Shown: positions 46,748 to 59,474, counted from the stretch's first letter. The stretch is 64,000 nucleotides of DNA from an uncultured bacterium (GCA_947169045.1 CAMVOC010000005.1:1-64000), one strand, 5' to 3'. Numbers and translations are program-made. Notes: generated from the sequence alone by a model not told the origin.

Positions 46748-48019
46748 ATGAAACGTATTTCTTACCTGGATATGGTAAAAACTCTCCTGTCTGAGTCAGA
46801 TTTCTCATCTTTTGTTTCTACTTATACTAAGCCTATTACCAAAAGTATCAAAATTCTGAATTCTCAAGGAGGACAAGCTACCATAGCTCGTTTATCTGCT
46901 GACGGATGGAACCTTATTCCACCACGTTTTTCTCGAAAGGGAAACGTCTATGATGATGTCCTTTTTGTCGAAAAAACAGGGAGAGAAAGCTTGGGAAGTC
47001 ATACCCTGCACCAAGAGGGGAAATTTTATGTGCAAGAAATGGCCGCGGGGATGGCAGCTCAAGTGCTGTATGCCTCAGATGGGAAGTCACAACCTCGTGG
47101 TCAACTCGTGTTAGACTTGTGTGCTGCTCCGGGTGGGAAAAGTATTCAGTTGGCAGATCTGAACTGCGACAGTGTGATTATTTCTAATGAGCCAGATCCA
47201 CATCGCAGAAAGGCATTGGAGGCTAATCTTGAAAGGTGCGGTATCATCAATACTCTCGTCACGTGATATGATGGTAGACAGCTGGGGGACTTGCTTTTTG
47301 AACAGTGCGATAAGGTATTGCTGGATGCTCCGTGCTCAGGAGAGGGTATGCAGTACAAAAAGGAATTTACTGTGTATCAACGAAATGAAAAAAAGGTAAA
47401 AAAACTGGCTCATCTTCAAAGAGAGCTTTTCATCTCTGCGTTTAAAGCTTTAAAAGTAGGATGAGAATTGGTGTATTCGACCTGTACTACCAATATTATT
47501 GAAAATGAGGAAAATGTTGCATATTTTTTGCAGGAATTTGCTGGAAGTTTGGAGTTACTTCCTGTGGAAATTGAGGAGAAAAGCTGCTGACTCTTAGGAG
47601 ACGATACAATCGATGGGAAAGTCGCTCGTTTTCGACCACATGTTCATCATACGGGAGGGTTTTTTATTGCAAAATTTAGGAAAACTGCATCTCTCTGTCA
47701 GTATCAAGTATCTCGTGCGTGAACTCCAAGCAAGAGCCTATGAACAGCGTTTAGGAGGGTTTCTCCTCCAGATTTTCTTAACACTCTTCATTTTGATGGG
47801 TGAATATCTGAGGAAACTATAGTTGCATGAATTGAGGAAAGATATCTTTTCCTTGCTTCTAAGCACACACTTCGAATAACCATTCCTGCCGTGATTCCTT
47901 TTTTGGATCAGCTGTATTTGCAGAGAGTTGGGTTGCCTATTGCTAAGATTTTGCAGGATGGAAGCCTTAAACCGATTGTTGCCAATCTGCCCAAAATCCG
48001 TCTTTGAACTGGGAAATAA
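46748..48019 (+). CDS. NOL1/NOP2/Sun-family rRNA (cytosine-C5) methyltransferase, RsmF-like
   Basis: LDLCAAPGGKSIQLA, LLDAPCSGEGM, GGELVYSTCTTNIIENE, F(CGA)PHVHHTGGFFIAKFRK. Confidence 0.92.
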
Positions 48020-49043
48020 AGTCCGGATTGAGCAAGATGATTCAGATTTCTCTATTATTATCTAAAGAATTATCGGATAAATTCATAGACCCCAACAAAA
48101 GGTACTTATCATCTACTAAAATCATCTTGGTATGGTTGTAGTGTTTTTTGAATATTCTCGCAATATCACTTCCAAAATATTCGATGAGATCTTGATTTTC
48201 ATCGGTATTAGCAACAATGAGATTGACGTTTATTTTCGTCGATTGATGGCGTAAAATCTGCAAAATCTCTGGGTCTACAATGTATTGCGTCTGAATGAGA
48301 ATAGATTCCTTGGCTTCACTCAGCAACGCTTCAATCACTGACCTACAATTCACTGGGCAGACAACGAGATTAGGATGCAAATCTGAAGCTTTCAACCCGC
48401 TTCCCTGTCGATCCGTATCGAAGAGTTTTACGAGGTTTTCTCTAATTTCTGGATCTGTTCCGTAGTAAAAATGTTCGCGATTGGATTTGAAACTGGCTTT
48501 GGTAAGATTTGCGGTCTGGATTCGAAATCCGTCCTCATTGACCATCATTTTCGTGTGGACATACGTCGTTCCCATGGGATCATCAGACTGGATAGAAACG
48601 AGAGCATTCCCTGAAAAATATTCTTGCATCTGCTTGAAATAATTCTGATAGGAGGCATATAACCTATTCTCTAGAATCATTTGTACTGGGATATTACGCT
48701 CCGTTAGCTTTTGAAATTCCTCTTTTCGTTTCGTTTGCGTGATTTGATAGTTCTGAAGCTTGAGAAATTCATCAGTTTGTGCAAAATATTGCTTATAGTC
48801 ATTTTGGACTTGTGCATCTGGTCAAATGTACATTTCCCCCGTCAATACCTTTAAACTTTCTACATATCCTCCTGTCTCAAAAGAAAAAGAAGGCTGATTT
48901 TCTTGTTCGGTTGACGTAGAATATCACGGTCAGAGCTGTATTTTCGTTAAAAAATAGATGATAGCCAGTAGTATGAGAAATGTAAGTAATCTATTTTCTT
49001 GTCCTCAGCTTTTTTTTACTGTTGATTGATAGGTTCTCTGCAT
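47967..49043 (-). CDS. Phospholipase D-like (HKD) protein, membrane-anchored
   Basis: TYVHTKMMVNEDGFRIQTANLTKASF and YNHTKMILVDDKYLLLGSMNLSDNSLDNNREIGIILLNPDFISQF. Confidence 0.85.
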
Positions 49044-49126
49044 CGTGATTTGACAAATTAAATCTTTATCTGTATACTTATTTTAAGGAATAAGTTCAAG
49101 AGCTTTTATCTTTTCATCACTTTGAG

Positions 49127-49822
49127 ATGCCTGAAACATTTAAACATAGACAGAAAAAATTCGCTGATATAGAGCAAGATTTGACTTACTATACAGATCC
49201 TCATGACGTAAAACGCCTATCAGAAGGATATATACCTCCAGAAGTATTAGTGTCTGAACCATTTAGAAATGTGGGAGTTATTGCTAAATTTTTGGAATCA
49301 GATCAGGATTTAAAAAAACTTTGATTAAACAAAGTTCATATTGTTTGAATTTTAGGGTCCCTTTACCAAGAATCAAAACTTAATCCTGAAGCAATAAGTG
49401 ATAGTGGAGCTTATTGAATAGCTCAGTGGTGTGGAGGAAGAAAGATTCGTTTACAAGATTTTGCGAAAGAGAACAACATACCTGTCTCTGGATTGGAGAC
49501 TCAAGTTAAGTTTTTAATAAAAGAGATGACGGATTCTAAGCTATCTCAGCGAGGTGAAGAAGATAAGAAAGCGTTTTTCGCGCTTGAGAATGTCGAGGAC
49601 AATATTAAGGAAGCCACCAACCTTTTTGCTGTTAGCTTTGAGCGTCCGTCAGACCTAGCGCTGGACAAGAGAGTTAATTTTGCTAAAGCATGCTATTACT
49701 TACTCTCTAAGAGGTCAAATCTCGATGACATACAACGAGAACCGACCCCTTCTAAACAAAGTAAACCTATCACATATCGAAGACATATCACAAAAAGTAA
49801 TTCTACACAACACAAACAATAA
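49127..49822 (+). CDS. Phage-tail-lysozyme-like domain protein, copy 1
   Basis: HIVGILGSLYQESKLNPEAISDSGAYGIAQWCGGRKIRLQDFA. Confidence 0.75.
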
Positions 49823-49859
49823 ACTTTTAGATATCTTTTATCTTTTGATTGCTAAGGGA

Positions 49860-50468
49860 ATGTCAAACATTCATCAGATGCCGGAATCATTATCGAATGA
49901 CGCAGAAATGAATGCCCATCGAGCTGAAGTAGACCAGATGGAAGCTGTAGATTTAGCGATGGTTATTTCTAGTACAAAGTCCTCCACAGAATATAGCACT
50001 CTAAAGGAGCATACTAATCTCCTTTCCGAGGTATTACCTACTGCGAGGGATATCGTTAAAAAATTAGAATCAGATGCGGGGTTAAAAAAACTTTGATTAA
50101 AGAAAGTTCATATTGCGTGAATTTTAGGGTCCCTTTTTCAAGAATCAAAGCTTGATCCTACAGCGAAAAGTGCTAGTGGAGCTTATTGACTAGCACAATG
50201 GACAGGTGATAGATTAAAATTTTTAAAAAAGCTTAAAAATTATTCGTCAGTGAACGTTCAGGTGAGCTTCTTAATAAAAGAGCTAAAAAATGCTGATATC
50301 CGAGGAAGCAAGAAGCTTGGGCGAGGAGAAAAAGTGCAGAAAAAGTTTTTCAGGAAAACAACTATCAAAGAAGTTACAGAATTTTTTTCCAATCATTTTG
50401 AGCGCCCATCACAACCAGAAATGGAAAAGAGACTTTCCTTTGCTAAGCATTTTTTATCTGTTATCTAA
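49860..50468 (+). CDS. Phage-tail-lysozyme-like domain protein, copy 2
   Basis: HIAGILGSLFQESKLDPTAKSASGAYGLAQWTGDRLKFLK; paralog of copy 1. Confidence 0.75.
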
Positions 50469-50529
50469 GCCATTGGAATCCTTCCTTACCACGATAAAAA
50501 AATAACGGACTTCACTTGGAAGTCTGTTT

Positions 50530-50880
50530 TTACCATCCTCCTGTCACATTTTCATAAATTTCTGTGATTTCTCCGTGGGAAACGAGGACTACGTCGATAC
50601 TTACCTCATCAAATTCGCTTTCGTCCACCTGTTGCAAAAATGACTGTACCGTTCTTTCTAGTGCATGTAATTTGTTTGGAGTGATATATTCGTCAAATTC
50701 TTTGATCGTGTCGAGGGTTTTTACTTCGATTATGGTCAGATTTTTCTTTCTTTTCATTATCAAATCAAGCTCCCCACCTCTGATGGTATAATTTTGAGCG
50801 ACGAGCGTGTATCCACGAGCAAGATAGTATTGTTTTACCAATTCTTCTCACTGTTTTCCTTTTTCTTTAGGGTTTCCCAT
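50530..50880 (-). CDS. YraN/UPF0102 family protein
   Basis: GEELVKQYYLARGYTLVAQNYTIRGGELDLIMKRKKNLTIIEVKT. Confidence 0.88.
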
Positions 50881-50906
50881 GGTAATACATGAAGGGTAAA
50901 AGCCGT

Positions 50907-51851
50907 TTATTTCAGCTTTTTATGTAACGTTTGTACGTAATGATACGAAATAATCATCAATGGCACCATAATTACGAGTAATTCTCCTAAGATTACAGCA
51001 AGTACCGTAGACCACTCGAGCAATAACATTGGGATTAATGCAAATCCAAATGCTAACATCATAAAATGATCAAATGCAAACAAGCTGGCTACGACTAAAA
51101 TCAATGAAAATACAAATCCGCCTAGTACCGCATAGGCAATGCTTGCCAAAAATGGTCTAATAATCTGATTTTTTCTCGCTCCTATCAGCTTTTTTACCTG
51201 AATATCTTCACGAAATCTAATTAGTAACTCTTTCAAGAAGAAGATAGAAAAGGAAAGAATCACCACTGTCAGCATTGCGACTAGGATTCGGCACAATGTT
51301 TGTACAAAATTTGATAAGTTAATGATGTGGAGAATCCTGGTTTCCTGAGACTGTAAGGCCTCCAATTGTCAGGATTCTTGGTAGTTTAAGATAATTCCTT
51401 GATAGCGGTCAATTGTCTGTTGGAGGATTTCATATTGAGATTGATCGTGAAAGGTTACGTATAATGTTGCAGGCAAAGGATTCTCAACTCCAAATCTTTC
51501 TAGATTTCCTGAAAGTTCTTGAAGACTTTTTTTCAGGAAGTCCAATGCGTCTTCTTTACTGGAATATTGCACTGATAAACCAGCATTTTTTAACTCGTCT
51601 CTAAGGTCCATCACTTGTTTATCGATTTCTGATTGACGACTTGCATCATCTACGATGTAGAAGTACATCCCCAATTTTCCTTGAATTTCAGCATTGAATG
51701 CATTCGAATAAAAGGAAATCCCCAGTAAAATATTGAGCAAAAAAATCAGAAATCCTGTCAATACACCTACCCACACCATTTGTCATTTGTAGGATTTGAA
51801 GATTGCTTTGACATCATCTCGAAAGAGTTTTACAGAAACGTCCTGAGTCAT
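50907..51851 (-). CDS. ftsX: Cell division protein FtsX
   Basis: Four-TM layout, AEIQGKLGMYFYI, FREDIQVKKLIGARKNQIIRPFL. Confidence 0.88.
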
Positions 51852-51891
51852 AATAGAAAGATTAATGATTAAAGAGGTAATATGCTGATTA

Positions 51892-52506
51892 TTATTGAGC
51901 CATAGTTTTTTCCTTTTGAAGGGCTTTATTTAGAAGAGTAATTTTTTTCTCGTACCATTCAAGAGGTTTCTCTATGGTTTCTAATTCAGACTTATGAGCA
52001 AAAAAATGCTGAATCATATCATTGGCTTCATCGTAGATTTTTTCTAGTATATCGATTTGTATGATATTAAAGATGAGTTCTGCGTCTTTATTATTCATTT
52101 TGAAGGCTGTTTTGAGGTTTGACATACCTTTTTCTCTATTTCCGTACCAATATTCACTTAGCGCATAGCATCTGATGATTTCATGATTGGTTCCATCGGT
52201 GATTTCTATTGCTTTCTTGAGAATTTTTCTCGCTTCGTCTCGGTGGTTTTTCTCCATCTCTAGTACTCCTTTGATGTAGAGTCCCATGGGATCATTTTCT
52301 TTCCTCGTATTGAGGAAGTCGATGGCTTTATCAGCTTTTGTTATCTCTTTTTGCTGATAATGGATATCTACGATTTGCAATAATCACTCTTCATTAGTAG
52401 GATCTTTTGCTAAGATGCTATTGACGACTTTTAGTGCTTCTTCAAATTTTCCTTCTGATTTTAAAGCTTCGATCTGATCAATAAGCTCCTCTGGAACGTA
52501 GGTCAT
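51892..52506 (-). CDS. TPR-repeat protein
   Basis: GKFEEALKVVNSILAKDPTNEE, KAIEITDGTNHEIIRCYALSEYWYGNREKGMSNLKTAF. Confidence 0.7.
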
Positions 52507-52718
52507 AGGTCTGCTAGTACAAAATAAATCCTTTAATTTTACTAAAAACTGCTCTAAAAAGAAAGAAAAATCTGACTTCTTATCTGCTTTTTGCTTTACA
52601 TTTCACGAAAAATATACCTGTATCATGCAGTTTCTCTGTCTTGCCTTATTGATTCTCTCTTTTATGGAATATCTTGTTTGCTTGTTTTCGTCCGAACAAC
52701 TGGCATATCACCGCTTCT

Positions 52719-53864
52719 TTAGGCGATAATTCCACTTCCTAAGCAGATTTCTCCTTGATATGCGACAAATACTTGTCCTGGGGCAACGGCTCGCTGTTCT
52801 TGGTCAAAGATTACGTGCATATTTCCATTTTCTAATGGGGAAAGCTGGCAGGCAACTGCTGGAATCTGGCGGTAACGGATTTTACCAGAGGTTCTGTTTT
52901 CTGGTTCTGAAGCTGGGAATTGCTTTGCTGATTGTGGATCTATCCAATGCCAATCTTTCGCTATCAATTCATGAGTTTTGAGCGCTGAACTGTCTTTATC
53001 CGTCACGTAGAGAATATTATTCTCAATATCAATACGGTACACATATGCTTTAAAATTCAGTCCTAATCCCTGTTTTTGCCCGATTGTATAAAAATATGCT
53101 CCCTGGTGAGTACCGACTTTTGTTGCAGTGGCTTCGTAGGGTTTTCACTCCCCTGGCGTAGAAGATGGTGTCGGAAGGTTTTCTCCTGGAGTATACAGAA
53201 TATCTCAGGTTTTGATAGGGAATCTCTGCATTAAGAATTGTCTAATTGGAACGTTCCCGATGAAACAGAGTCCTTGAGAGTCTTTTCTTTCTGCGTTAGG
53301 AAGTCAGATTTCTTTTGCTTTTTCTCTTACTTGAGGTTTTGTCAGTTCTCCAAGAGGGAAAAGAGATTTAGAAAGCTGAAACTGATCAAGTCCAGAGAGA
53401 AAATATGATTGATCTTTCCGTTTGTCGATTCCTTGTCGCAATTGCCGTCTCGGTGAAGGAGATGAGGCGTCTTGCACTTGACGGATACGGGCATAATGCC
53501 CCGTTGCAATCTTATCAAATCACAATTCTAGTGCTTTTTTTAGAAATACATCAAATTTAATCAAAGAATTACAGAGAACATCGGGGTTTGGAGTTACTCC
53601 TTTTTGATATTCGCTGAAAATATAGTCGATAATTCATTCTTGATATTCCTTTTGGAGGTCGAAACTCATTAATTCGATACCCAAATGTTTAGCGACTTTG
53701 ATCGCCTCCTCTGCATCTTTGTACGTTGTGCAGGTTCCCGTATCTGAAGTGTAATTTTTCATAAATCCGCCTACTACCTCGTATCCTTGCTGCAAAAGGA
53801 GTGCTGCGGCTACAGCACTATCTACTCCCCCGGAAAGTCAAATGAGCACTTTTTCTTTCTTCAT
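52719..53864 (-). CDS. mnmA: tRNA-specific 2-thiouridylase MnmA
   Basis: [66 protein letters not shown]. Confidence 0.94.
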
Positions 53865-53991
53865 ACGTGATAGGTTACGTATTCTCGCTAGAAAATCAAT
53901 AGGAGAGAGCTTTACATTTCCTCTTGACTTTTTTATAATTTTGAGTACAATATATTATATTGATGTTTTATCTTTTCATCCTTTTATAAGC

Positions 53992-54555
53992 ATGGCACAT
54001 AACATGATTGGACAGGAAGAGCTCTTTTCTCCTAGTGTTTTACCAGATACTGATACTGGTGATACAAGAGATCAACTAGAAAACATTCTCTCTGAAGAGA
54101 GCAAGGTATCTGAGGGGAACCCGTCTTTTGAAGAGAGTCCTTCTTTTGAACATCATGAGCGTTTTACCCCCTCTAGTGCACAATTTCGAAAAGATTTAAA
54201 GACAACGTTATCAGATGACGCTGAAGCTTTGGAAGCACAAAAACAAGCGTTAGCTGAAAAGATTGTAAATACGTATCTCTGGAATAAACCTTCACATACA
54301 CGCCAGGTTCTACGATATCTTGTTATACTTTCTGAGGTCTGCGAGCATCCTGAATGGGCGTCCCTCAATATGGATTTTCTTTCTGACATTTATTATCATA
54401 AAATGCAGCCAAATTGATTTATCCATGATAAACTCCTTTATTCCACATTTTTTAATATGATGAAATCAGAGGCTGTAACACTTTTGGAAACTGGTGTCAT
54501 TCCTCCTACGCAAGAACGAAAAGATTTTTGTGCAAAGCTCAAGTCATCTAAATAA
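53992..54555 (+). CDS. Hypothetical protein
   Basis: ORF plus TGA read-through; promoter TTGACT...TACAAT at ~53924-53951. Confidence 0.6.
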
Positions 54556-54556
54556 A

Positions 54557-55531
54557 TTACTCTAAAATTCTTGTAGTATCTCGCGGTCTCCAATAATTTT
54601 CTGTCTCAGGGAGAGAGCGTTGAGAATTAGAAAAATAATTTTTTTGGTATAATTCATCGAAATATTCGTATTTTTTCTGTAATAAGGAATTAGATTTTGC
54701 TAATTGTTTGAAGAGGTCTTGATGATTGAGGTAGAGATTATGACATTCGGCAAAATCTTCAAATGGGTCGCTCATTCCATATCATGAGCAGAAATCTTCT
54801 TGTGTCATCCCTTCTTTTCTAATCGTTTCTGACTGCCAAGACAAGCTATAAAATGGAATAGAAGGATCGTCTATCGCAAAATTTTTCTCTCCAAATTCGG
54901 TAAAAAGAGTGCTTCTTACCCTACTTTTCCCGTTCAACGCTCCTAAATCAATAATATGTCCCAATTCGTGGGTGAATACCTGGAAAAATTCATTTTCATA
55001 TTTCATTCCTCAGAGATTCAATGTCATTTTTGTCCATCCGGAGCTACCTCTCCTTGCTCCTTTTGAGGCATTAATGAGAATCTGTTTCAAGACTTTTAAT
55101 AATGAGTATCCTTTCGTTTTGATTTCGTCGGTATTCATGACAATTTGTACAATCTCTCCGAAATATTCAGCTTTTTGATCTTCTGTAAAGGTTCCATTAA
55201 ATTTTGTAACGGTACAAAGAGAAGAAAAAATCTGACACAATTGCACGTAATTCCCCAATATTGCAGTATTTTTTCAGGTATTTAGTCCGCTCGCTGCGTG
55301 TTCCTCTGGAGCTAACTCAATCACAGGTTCCGTAGTAGTTGGTTCAAATTCCATGGCTACATCTGTTACCTCTGAAGGCAGGGAAGGCACATCGTAGGTT
55401 GTTTCCTCCGATTTTTTATTTTTTATCGTAATCAGCGTAAAAACAATTATCGCAACAATGAGCACTTTAATAGCGTCACGATGGTACTTTTTTCGTAAAC
55501 GTTTTAAATAAGATGAGAAGGTCATTACCAT
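54557..55531 (-). CDS. Membrane-anchored zinc metallopeptidase-like protein
   Basis: N-terminal TM, FFQVFTHELGHIIDLG, DPFEDFAECHNLYL. Confidence 0.75.
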
Positions 55532-55689
55532 TCTAAGAAAAAGATTAAAAACACTGAATCTTATTTATTTTATTGATTTATTCAGATTTTTACAACTTTT
55601 TCCCCAAGTTCATATGCGGATTTTCCACCATATTTGAAACTTTGTGACGAAAATATTGACAAATTAAAAAAAATATATATAATATATAT

Positions 55690-55875
55690 GCTGTAATGTG
55701 TTGAAAGGGAGCAGCTACAGCAAGGGAACGTTTGTTTTACCTCCTTAGTACTACCTCCTCCTTTATTGGAGAGGATTCGTATTGGGCGGTAGCGATCTTT
55801 TGCCTTCAGACCGGTAGATGGCGAGAAAGATAAACAAGCAAAATCAGGTTCTAGCACACAAATCTGATTTATTCC
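55690..55875 (+). ncRNA. Structured ncRNA candidate with SRP-like 5' hairpin
   Basis: TTGACA-N16-TATAAT at 55656-55683; 5' GCTGTA-ATGTGTTGAAAGGGAGCAGC-TACAGC; further pairings TTGTTT/AAACAA, ATCTTT..GCC/GGC..AAAGAT. Confidence 0.4.
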
Positions 55876-55891
55876 CTAACCTTTATCTCTT

Positions 55892-57358
55892 ATGGATAAC
55901 ACCTGTCAACAATTCAAGAGGAAAACACAACCTCTCGGATTTCTAAGCATTGTGACGTTTCTAATGGTGTTGATTGGCATTGGCTATACGGTTTCCACCG
56001 CTTTAGCTAAATCTCCTGATGCACGTGCTGAGGCTATTTCCAGCAATTCAGAAGTAAAAAACGCTGATTTTACCATTCAGAATTCTTCACAATCACAGGG
56101 TAGCTTCTTCTCTTCTTTTGAGCAGATTATTGCCGATAAGGCGATTGCTCTCTTCAATGAGTTTAGTACTACAGGAAATAGCACTTCTTCATCTGATTTT
56201 GGTAATGAAACTTGAACAAGTGACAGTTTTGTCCTACCTTCTACGGTAGCACAAGTAGTTCTTGCTTCCTCATCTTCTTTACCTGAAGTCTATGAAGATA
56301 TTGCAACTTCACCTTTTCAATCTGAAATTCTGAACCTGTATTCTAATGGACTCGTTGTTTGAGGAAAGTCCTTTTACCCTGGAAACTCTGTACGTGTTAG
56401 CGATTTCATTAGAGTCGTAATGGACGCTTATCGCTTACAGCAGTGAATTGACCCTAATAGCTTGGAGGGGCGATCCAACAATCACTATTTTGTTGAAGAT
56501 TCCTTTCCAAGTGAGGTATTATTAAGAGTAAATAGTGCGTATGAAGCTTGATTTCTCCAGAAATTAGCTCTTTATGATGCGAATCATCATTTACGTCTAA
56601 GTGCATTTATTAGCCCGAGCGAAGCGCAAGAGATTCTCCGTTTGATGGCATTAAAATCGCCAAATCTTGTTGAGAATCCTCCTGATCTCTCTTTCCAGAG
56701 TGCTTCAACGCTTCGTAAGGATGAAATGGCAAAGTTGATCGTTGATTGCTTTCATCTGCAAGTCAACCAGCATTCTTTACCTGCGTTTAGTGATATTTAT
56801 TGATCGAAGTATCAAGATGCTATTCAGGCACTTGCAAATCTTTGAATTGTCTGATGAGTTAACGGGAAATTTTATCCCGATGCCTATCTAGAAAGCAAAG
56901 ATTTCGCTATTATGCTGTCTAGGATACTCCTGATGCAACAGGGAATTTCTCAAGTACCTATCGACAATTTTTATTACTTAACCACGTTAAAAAATGTCAA
57001 CCTTTCAACAATTGCCTCGTATACTCCTTATCTTGAATACTGTCTTGAGCATGAGATGTGTACTACATTACTTTCTCAGACACCGTGAGGAGTTACTTTC
57101 CAAGCTAATAAACAGCTTCATTTCTCTGACGTTATTTCGCAGCTATCGAATCTTACTTCAACAACACTTCTCTTCCCAACTCATGGAGATAGAGAGTGGA
57201 TAACGAGGTGAGAAGCAGCATATCTGTTATCTCAAGTGATAACTACTCTGCCTTCGACTTCTGCTACTAGTGCAGGGAAAATGGACACAACTTCTGAATC
57301 TTCTTCTTTCGTTTCATCGTTACGAACAAGATTTCAGGAATTGATGAGAGTATCCTAA
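55892..57358 (+). CDS. Secreted S-layer-homology-like repeat protein
   Basis: Signal/TM segment; repeats ending FYPGNSVRVSDFIRVVMDAY, LRKDEMAKLIVDCF, FYPDAYLESKDFAIMLSRIL. Confidence 0.75.
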
Positions 57359-57420
57359 GGTCTCTCCGATTCATCTCGTTTAGAGTTCGTCACACTTTTT
57401 ATTCTTAACCCTTTATACCT

Positions 57421-57723
57421 ATGAAAAAAGCTCAATTCAACCCTATTACTAATAAATTTGATAAGTATACCGCAGATAAAGCAAATAACGCTAGTAAGTT
57501 AGCCCATCTCGAAGCTCGTAAAATTCGTGAGATTAATGACGGAGGATTACGATCTGAAAGAATGCTTGCTATTAAGAATCAACATGCATTACCACTCCGT
57601 GAGCAGTTGAGACTTGAGTATCATTCAGCTGGAGACGTGAAGTCTTCTACCAAGAAAAATCTTGCTCTAGTGCTTGTCTCTGATGGTACTGCTGAACAGG
57701 ATATTCCTGTCAGATCAGCATAG
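57421..57723 (+). CDS. Hypothetical protein
   Basis: 100-codon ORF with Y-rich upstream region. Confidence 0.55.
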   Translation: MKKAQFNPITNKFDKYTADKANNASKLAHLEARKIREINDGGLRSERMLAIKNQHALPLREQLRLEYHSAGDVKSSTKKNLALVLVSDGTAEQDIPVRSA

Positions 57724-57772
57724 TAATATCTGACTTTATCTATCGTTTCATTCTGCTTTTTATCTCTCTTGT

Positions 57773-58651
57773 TTGAAGATGCATAGCAAAAAACTATTCG
57801 TAGAGTACGCTTTGGCTTTGTGTATTGGAATCTTAGGAGTTATTGGTCGAAATACGACTTTCGCAGGAGTATCCTCTAACGAAGGGCTCTATCAGACCAT
57901 TAAGCGCATCTGTTTGGATGAAAAATATACATTGGAACTGCAAAAATCCTGTATTCTCCAAGCGATTCTAAGTATCCAAAATCTTCAAAAACTCCCCTTC
58001 ATAAGTACCTTACTCCTTCCGGAGCATGCTAGTGCAGAAAAAGATTTGATTACTTTCCAGAGCCATGATGCTCATCTTAGCGGAGAGGCGGATCTGAGTA
58101 TTGCACAGGAAGCTCTAGATATTATGTCTACTGAAGTTGCTAGGTTGGTTAGTTTGGGATATCTTGATGCTCATGACTTGAGAGTTTTGGACCAAAAAAT
58201 TGAAGTCAATTATGTTCGTTCCTGTGGAAGCACCAAAGGAAGCTATCATATGCTTCAATCTGACGACGGTCAAAAGGTTCTCTTTAAGAACATCGTTCTC
58301 AATATCAATCTTTGTAATCTTCCGGACTATAGAGCAAGGCTTGACGAGTTCGTAGCTCAAATTCTTCTTCATGAACTGGGACATTATCTGTACTTTTTCA
58401 AAGATACTTCGATAGCTACCTTTGATCAGATTTGTCGAGAGGATGGAGAAAGTCTTTGTCAGAGCGACGACTTTGTTAGTGCGTATGCAATGCAAGGGAA
58501 AGAAGAAGATTATGCGGAAAGCTTTACTTATCGATACTTGCAGAAACATCGTCATTCTTCTATGATTGTCGACCAAAAACATACTGCAAGTCCTGAGACT
58601 CGTATAAAATCTACTAAACTGCAATATTTTGATATTGCATATGATCAGTAG
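57773..58651 (+). CDS. Secreted zinc metallopeptidase-like protein
   Basis: Signal peptide; QILLHELGHYLYFF, MQGKEEDYAESFTYRYLQ. Confidence 0.75.
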   Translation: MKMHSKKLFVEYALALCIGILGVIGRNTTFAGVSSNEGLYQTIKRICLDEKYTLELQKSCILQAILSIQNLQKLPFISTLLLPEHASAEKDLITFQSHDAHLSGEADLSIAQEALDIMSTEVARLVSLGYLDAHDLRVLDQKIEVNYVRSCGSTKGSYHMLQSDDGQKVLFKNIVLNINLCNLPDYRARLDEFVAQILLHELGHYLYFFKDTSIATFDQICREDGESLCQSDDFVSAYAMQGKEEDYAESFTYRYLQKHRHSSMIVDQKHTASPETRIKSTKLQYFDIAYDQ

Positions 58652-58660
58652 TAATTTCTA

Positions 58661-58698
58661 GCCCCTGGGAACATGATAGCCACCTTCTCAGGGGTTTT
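58661..58698 (+). terminator. Terminator
   Basis: CCCCTG...CAGGGG-TTTTT. Confidence 0.75.
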
Positions 58699-58823
58699 TC
58701 TCTTGAAAAATTTTGTAGGAAGAGTAAAAGGAGTGTATCATTATTGGTACGTCTACGTCATTACAGCATCTGTATCTTGACTTGAAACATTACTGAAGAA
58801 ATGCTATTTTTATTTTTTATTCA

Positions 58824-59474
58824 ATGCTTATGATTCCTCTTTCTGAACCTCAACGATGAATGCGACTCATTACTTCCTGTCAGAAATTAAGCCAGACTTT
58901 CCCTTGGATTAGCGAGGCAACCAAGATTGGATCTGATATTTTCCTGATTATTTATCCGATTTTTTTAACTGCTTTTTATTTGTATGGAGTTGCAAAGAAG
59001 AAAGAAGAGGCTAAAGTTGGTGCGTTATTTATTTTTTTGAGTTGTGGAATCTCTTTACTCGTTAATATTGGGATTCAGACGATTTTTATTAAATCGAGAC
59101 CTCTAGTTCAACTAATGAACGCTGAAGTTCATGAGACTTTTTTACATAAATTTTTACCTGAAAGTTCGTTCCCCTCTGACCATGCCGTCGTAGGAATGTC
59201 GATTGCTATTGCTACGTTGTTATGGGGAATCAAAAGTAAGAATAAAAAGCTGATTTGATTCAGCATTTTCCTCCTTATTTGTGCGGTTATTATGGGAGTT
59301 AGCAGAGTGTTTACTATCGTTCATCGGCCTAGTGATATTCTGTGATGATTTTTGGTTGGAATTATTGTGCCTGTGATTCTGTATAGGAACGCTATTTTTT
59401 CCAAGATGAAAAGATGGCTGATTGCTCCACTGATTCAGTTTCAAGAATGGCTGTTTTGACTCTTTAGTAAATAA
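58824..59474 (+). CDS. PAP2-family phosphatase
   Basis: KSRPLVQ, FPSDHAVVGMSIAIATLLWG, SRVFTIVH(CGG)PSDILGGFLVGI. Confidence 0.88.
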
